In this document: one piece after another, positions 60,144-64,000 of the stretch
How the letters are laid out: every line of letters begins with the position of its first letter
How positions within the stretch are numbered: the first letter of the stretch is position 1
Assembly (NCBI GenBank): GCA_944324175.1
Contig: CALUVH010000001.1
Span: 1 to 64,000 of the forward strand
Direction: 5' to 3'
Source of the DNA: Candidatus Gastranaerophilales bacterium
Lineage (GTDB): Bacteria; Cyanobacteriota; Vampirovibrionia; Gastranaerophilales; Gastranaerophilaceae
Length of the DNA stretch: 64,000 bases
The notes under the pieces: generated by a model
What the model was told of the DNA's origin: nothing
What the model saw: only the letters and a program-made list of their open reading frames with translations
Databases searched by the model: none
Position numbers and translations under genes: made by a program

Positions 60144-61409
60144 TCACACATCATCAGTTTTAGAGAGCACAATTGCGTTAGATAGTGGAATTCCACCCTT
60201 AACTTGAGGCGAATTAACAATCTGACCATTGATATACATGACTGTCGAACCACCACCATCAAGATTCATTGCACCAACACAACCCAAAGACCTCATGAAA
60301 TTAGCTAATTCCATTAAAGTCATACCTATTGAGCTTCCCTCTCGTCCATCAACGGCAACCAAAATCAAGATATTATCTTCTGTGAATCCGACAGCACTTC
60401 TTGGATTGCGTCCTCCAATTGCCCCGAGTTTCTGTGCAGTCATATCGACAAAAACTTCACCATCTTTTACCAAATACGGACCACCACTAATTATATGGCG
60501 AACATCATTCCACTCAGGAATTGTGCTGATTGAAACTTTAACATTCTTGACACCCCAAAACGATTTCAATATTGATCTTGGTCCTACTATAACATAGCCA
60601 TTTTGTGGAATTTCCATTGAATTTGCAGATGCACCCAAGATATTACCATCTTTATCAATAGAAATCTGCGTTCCATATTTAGGTGAGGATGGAGAAAACT
60701 TACCCCATTCGTTTGTGTAAGCTATTACATATGTTGATAGCATTCTTGGCTGATTAATGTTATCAATTTTCACATTCACATTTTTAGCTGAAACAGATGC
60801 ATTCAACTGAACTCTAGCAAGGTCAAACCCATCATCAAAGATTCCTAAAGCAACTCTATCAAATATTGGTCCTGTGTATAGTTTTTTATCAACCATAAGA
60901 GTTCCTAAGGGCACACCACTTTGAGGTTTAAAATAGGTACCATTTAAAGCTACAACAGCATTTGTGTTTTTGGCAATATTTGATATTGTTCTACGACTTT
61001 TTAGCGTCTCCCCTGAAGACAATACAGGTTTTAGCATTAAATTATTTGTAAGTTTTAAATCAACTTCTACAACATTAATTTTTACAGGACGACCAGAATA
61101 GTACTTCGTCAATTTAATATGCTTAACCCCCTCAGCAACATCATAAATTAATGTTTTAGGATATTTTTGCTTAATACGTTCATCAAATTTTTGTTTTCTT
61201 ATTTCAGGTGAAAAATCTGTAAAAATCTTTTCTTTAACAACTTGAGGAGACAAATCGTTATCAAGTACGGATTTTTTGGCTATATAAACATCACTAGCAT
61301 AAATCGAAACACCTTGAAAACACAATAGAGCAACCAAGATTGAAATTCCTGTAAAAAATCCAACCAACCGCAAATTTTCATACTTTTGCATTGAAAATAC
61401 AGTATCCAT
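60144..61409 (-). CDS. Phosphodiester glycosidase-family (NAGPA-like) protein
   Basis: 421 residues from the ATG at 61409, chosen for AGGTGA 5 nt upstream and the signal-anchor that follows (FFTGISILVALLCFQGVSIYA). The domain (about 100-415) matches the phosphodiester glycosidase/DUF2233 family: VALNGTYFKPQSGVPLG, GGRNPRSAVGF, LILVAVDGREGSSIGMTL and NLDGGGSTVMY. Relatives remove GlcNAc phosphodiester caps or trim surface glycans; in bacteria the substrate is mostly unknown. The long leader upstream looks structured. Confidence 0.9.
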   Translation of the reverse strand: MDTVFSMQKYENLRLVGFFTGISILVALLCFQGVSIYASDVYIAKKSVLDNDLSPQVVKEKIFTDFSPEIRKQKFDERIKQKYPKTLIYDVAEGVKHIKLTKYYSGRPVKINVVEVDLKLTNNLMLKPVLSSGETLKSRRTISNIAKNTNAVVALNGTYFKPQSGVPLGTLMVDKKLYTGPIFDRVALGIFDDGFDLARVQLNASVSAKNVNVKIDNINQPRMLSTYVIAYTNEWGKFSPSSPKYGTQISIDKDGNILGASANSMEIPQNGYVIVGPRSILKSFWGVKNVKVSISTIPEWNDVRHIISGGPYLVKDGEVFVDMTAQKLGAIGGRNPRSAVGFTEDNILILVAVDGREGSSIGMTLMELANFMRSLGCVGAMNLDGGGSTVMYINGQIVNSPQVKGGIPLSNAIVLSKTDDV

Positions 61410-61563
61410 AATGTCACCTATAAAGTTGAAAAGTAACCGGATACCTTTTTGATTTAAGAGTGGTGTGGGGAATAACACTCATCAAGGGGTGTAACACCAA
61501 AACAGATATTCACTTTTTGCGGGCGATTGTGGAAACTATCCCAATTTAGTTATACGCCCCTCT
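61410..61563 (-). promoter_or_regulatory. Structured leader candidate upstream of the NAGPA-like gene
   Basis: About 150 nt of untranslated RNA lie between the promoter and the ATG at 61409. Near the 5' end GGGCG pairs with CGCCC, enclosing an UUGGGA/UUCC-ACAA stem; later a GGTGT/ACACC pair lies before a GAGTG...CACTC stretch. No known riboswitch is recognised. Confidence 0.45.
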
Positions 61564-61569
61564 ACTATA

Positions 61570-61598
61570 ATTGTAACATAAATTAACAAATTCTTCAA
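61570..61598 (-). promoter_or_regulatory. Promoter of the NAGPA-like gene
   Basis: On the minus strand TTGAAG (61593-61598), a 17-nt spacer and TACAAT (61570-61575). Transcription should start near 61563. Confidence 0.6.
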
Positions 61599-61658
61599 GT
61601 GGATTTCTAAAAAATATTACAAAACTAAATAGAGGCAAATTTACACTTGTTAGAATTG

Positions 61659-62708
61659 CTATTCAACACAACGTGCAACATACTGACGCTCGCCAATATA
61701 ACAAGAAATTACAGAAGATGGGTAATTTAAATTATTTTGAAAATGTCGTGCTAAAGCATTATAATCACCAGAAGGAGAATCTGACCAATAATTACCAGCA
61801 GTATTCCAATGCAACTCCGCTCTCCTGTCAGGATCTGCAGTTCCGGTATAACTATCATTTGGACCTAAAGGAGTATCCTCTAACTTAAATAGATATGTAG
61901 CAATGGCAGCCAAATCATCTAATGTAGGTAATTTCATTCCTACAGATTCACACATTTTTTTAGCTCCTCCCCAATAATTTTTAGAGCAGTAAGTATTTTG
62001 ACTATCGAGTCGTGTATCATATTTATGATCAGGAGAAGCTTCACAAGTATTTATAGGCTCAATATTTAAATCAGAAGAAGCTAAACACAACTTACCAATT
62101 TGCAAATCACATGAGCTTAAAACTGCGTTATTAAGGAGAACATCCATGCCAATCTTATTTGGTCCTTTTTTACCATTAACATCAACAACTGCACTTAAAC
62201 AGGCAGTCTGTCCTTTTTGACCAGCCTCGCTATAGGGGTCAACATATTCACAATTAGGGTCATAAGCCAAAATTGCCGTGGTACCATTATTTTGGACAAA
62301 AGCAACAGTATTAGTCGCCCATTCAGTATGTCCTAATTTTGCTGCAGACTTTAACTTACTCACAACAACTTCATCACCAGCAGTAAGTACAACCTCCGAA
62401 GAATAGCACTGCTCCAAATGCGAGTTATCACATAATTTTATAATCTGCAGGTAGTCTTTTAAGTTATTGACAAAAACTTCAGTAGAATTGGAACCTACCA
62501 TCCTGTCATCAATATTCATTTGCCGAGTAACTTCAATAATCTTTTTTTCCCAAATATTTTTAGCAGTGTCCCAAGTTTTTTGATTATGATTTTTAATCAT
62601 AGCCGGTATGGTAAGAACAGCAACAATTCCAATTACCACTAGTGTAATCAATACTTCTGCTAATGTAAACGCACATTTTCTATTGCATACCTGCTCAATT
62701 TTTAACAT
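61659..62708 (-). CDS. Prepilin-like protein with C-terminal DUF1566-like domain (paralogue)
   Basis: 349 residues, close paralogue of the protein at 26506-27558. The prepilin signal is at CA|FTLAEVLITLVVIG (after a 13-residue basic/Cys leader), again with Ala at the cleavage site and E5 present. The C-terminal part (about 235-349) has the YWGGAKKMCESVGMKLPTLDDLAAIA...NYWSDSPSG...YVARCVE pattern of DUF1566/Lcl-C-like domains. AGAGGTATA precedes the ATG. It is probably exported and assembled or displayed by a type IV pilus/type II-like machine encoded elsewhere. Confidence 0.85.
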   Translation of the reverse strand: MLKIEQVCNRKCAFTLAEVLITLVVIGIVAVLTIPAMIKNHNQKTWDTAKNIWEKKIIEVTRQMNIDDRMVGSNSTEVFVNNLKDYLQIIKLCDNSHLEQCYSSEVVLTAGDEVVVSKLKSAAKLGHTEWATNTVAFVQNNGTTAILAYDPNCEYVDPYSEAGQKGQTACLSAVVDVNGKKGPNKIGMDVLLNNAVLSSCDLQIGKLCLASSDLNIEPINTCEASPDHKYDTRLDSQNTYCSKNYWGGAKKMCESVGMKLPTLDDLAAIATYLFKLEDTPLGPNDSYTGTADPDRRAELHWNTAGNYWSDSPSGDYNALARHFQNNLNYPSSVISCYIGERQYVARCVE

Positions 62709-62762
62709 ATTATACCTCTCTAAAATATTACCACAATTTATAAGATAATTATAACAGAGTAA

Positions 62763-64000
62763 TCAATCCACATCAACCGGTTCACGAAGAATTTTTTCAA
62801 TAGCCTCACGAGCAGTAAATACAAGTGCTTCAGGGACATTTGAAATAGTAGTAAACTGCCTTAGTACATCCACAACGCGTTTAAACGAACGAACAATATC
62901 TCCCTCACCCATGTCCACATTTTCTGTAACGGTTTCCCATTCAGCGCCCTCAACCCAAAGCTCAATCATGGATGAAAAATACGGATTTATATACATCGGT
63001 GCTTCTACTTGATATCTATTTTGAACTTTTTCCACCCGTCTTCTAATATTTCTGATTAGATTTAGAGTTTTTCTGACAGGTTCAGAAATAGGCATAAATG
63101 GAATATCTATTCTTAAATCTTCTGTCGTAATTGCACAAATTACGGCAGAAAGTTGAGAAGGAGTAAGCTCTTCCAGTACTCTGGAATATATTATTTCAGA
63201 TATAAACAATTCATTTTCGGAGCGAACTTGTGAGGTTGTAATTCCTCGTTCAGTCGGATAATCATCCATTAAATATCCTAAATCAACCAATACAGCCCTG
63301 TGCGCCAAAAACTTATTCCAGAAAATATCGCGTTGCTTTTCGATTTCTTTATCAAGTTTTTGCTGTTTAACTTTAATTCGCTCGGCTACTTCAATATTTT
63401 TTGAATGTTTTTTATAATGCTTACAGATATCACAGTGAATATTGTGCATTTGAGCAAGCATTTCCTTATTCTTTTGAGCAAATTCAATTACTTCCTGAGA
63501 TAGAGGACGTTTTTTAGATTTTTCTTGTTTTAATATTTTTTTGTAAGTCTGTCTGTTTTGTACATAAATGTATCTCAGCTTATTATAATCATAAAATTCT
63601 TTATCAGAAAGTTTGTATGGACAAATAAATTCACGTGATTTTAATTCTTGTTTATATTCTTCTGCCAAACTTAGAAGCGGAGCTAAACGTGTAGATGAAG
63701 AGTAGTATCCGAAACTTTTCAAAATAAGTTCTTTAGCTTCATCAAGACTAAAACGCTGTAAAAGATTTAATACCATAGAATAACTCGGAGAAAAACGGCT
63801 TTCCAGCGGGTTTGCAGGGCTAAGGACAAGTTCTGCAACCTCTTCTGGTGACTGAAATTGCGTGCCAACAATAGTCACAAATCCGACTTCATCCATACCT
63901 CGTCGTCCTGCCCTACCTGACATTTGGAGAAATTCACTTGCAGTAAGCATTCTATGTCCGCTATCTGTTCTTTTGCTTGTTGAACTTATTACTGTAGAAC
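62763..64000 (-). CDS. Ski2-like DEAD/DEAH-box helicase (C-terminal part; start outside window)
   Basis: At least 411 residues reading from beyond the window end to the stop at 62763. The RNA helicase motif VI is visible (QMSGRAGRRGMDEVG), preceded by TVISSTSKRTDSGH, then the C-terminal arch/DSHCT-like helical domain (LLQRFSLDEAKELILKSFGYY and the late WVEGAEWETVTENVDMGEGDIVRSFKRVVDVLRQ). Cyanobacteria have a comparable Ski2/Mtr4-like helicase. It probably unwinds RNA; the N-terminal ATPase motifs are not in the window. Confidence 0.9.
   Translation of the reverse strand, partial: STVISSTSKRTDSGHRMLTASEFLQMSGRAGRRGMDEVGFVTIVGTQFQSPEEVAELVLSPANPLESRFSPSYSMVLNLLQRFSLDEAKELILKSFGYYSSSTRLAPLLSLAEEYKQELKSREFICPYKLSDKEFYDYNKLRYIYVQNRQTYKKILKQEKSKKRPLSQEVIEFAQKNKEMLAQMHNIHCDICKHYKKHSKNIEVAERIKVKQQKLDKEIEKQRDIFWNKFLAHRAVLVDLGYLMDDYPTERGITTSQVRSENELFISEIIYSRVLEELTPSQLSAVICAITTEDLRIDIPFMPISEPVRKTLNLIRNIRRRVEKVQNRYQVEAPMYINPYFSSMIELWVEGAEWETVTENVDMGEGDIVRSFKRVVDVLRQFTTISNVPEALVFTAREAIEKILREPVDVD

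Noticed and set aside
1-64000. CRISPR arrays, insertion sequences, prophage or integrative element
   Set aside because: No regularly spaced repeats, transposase, integrase or phage structural genes were found; inverted repeats are short and mostly terminators.

Overview
The window is an AT-rich (visibly about two thirds A+T), densely coded bacterial chromosome segment with no insertion sequences, prophage or CRISPR. The best guess at origin is a non-photosynthetic relative of cyanobacteria (Gastranaerophilales/Vampirovibrionia, 'Melainabacteria'). This is an inference from gene content: a PedR-like stand-alone LuxR-type HTH, a Tic20-like membrane protein, an AMIN-like domain, a CHASE2-cyclase, a Ski2-type helicase, prepilins with an A|FTLAE start, and anaerobe-style oxidative defence (2Fe superoxide reductase plus ferritin). 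No photosynthesis gene is seen.

Layout. 0-6.5 kb: the tail of a large hypothetical protein, then a minus-strand operon smc-scpA-scpB-metalloprotease. 6.7-13.9 kb: a LuxR-type regulator, a long Alu-type SRP RNA on the minus strand (7045-7304, not a protein gene), superoxide reductase/ferritin, a sensor kinase-response regulator-unknown protein operon, a GIY-YIG protein, a Cys/Ser/Gly-rich small protein and an AMIN-like protein. 13.9-24.7 kb: wecB, a glutaredoxin-like gene followed by a hybrid-cluster-protein homologue that has lost nearly all its metal ligands, rpsL-rpsG, leuD, a histidine phosphatase with an altered RHG motif, a radical SAM protein, an AI-2E-family transporter, a small coiled-coil protein and thrB. 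24.7-36.7 kb: an MnmC-like protein, a prepilin, two flavoproteins, thiC, several short proteins sharing an N-terminal aromatic-x-A-K-like motif, a lone sugar-ABC permease, phosphomannomutase/phosphoglucomutase, and a prepilin gene interrupted by an in-frame TAG. 36.9-47.1 kb: rpsE-rpmD-rplO-secY, PilZ protein plus decarboxylase, a 660-residue hypothetical, a membrane protein, a patatin and tRNA-Leu(UAA). 47.1-64 kb: csaB/KDG kinase/KDPG aldolase, CHASE2-cyclase/recG, three tandem envelope-protein genes, rpiB, rsfS, TPR and Tic20-like proteins, a phosphodiester glycosidase-like protein, another prepilin and the 3' part of a Ski2-like helicase.

The most unusual signal is a two-part promoter element. 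A TGTTAA box lies 37-40 nt before GTATATACTTTATATAT, which in turn lies 44-46 nt before the start codon. It stands before four separate, individually transcribed genes (23043, 54164, 55863, 56846). Three of these are tandem and share one architecture: a short N-terminal beta-like segment with Cys, a hydrophobic segment, a basic stop, a low-complexity linker, and a different C-terminal domain in each. This looks like a small co-regulated set of envelope proteins. Other notable points are the degenerate hybrid-cluster protein, the long SRP RNA, the amber-interrupted prepilin, and terminator/RBS overlap after thiC.

All assignments rest on reading the sequence and remembered family motifs; no database search was run.
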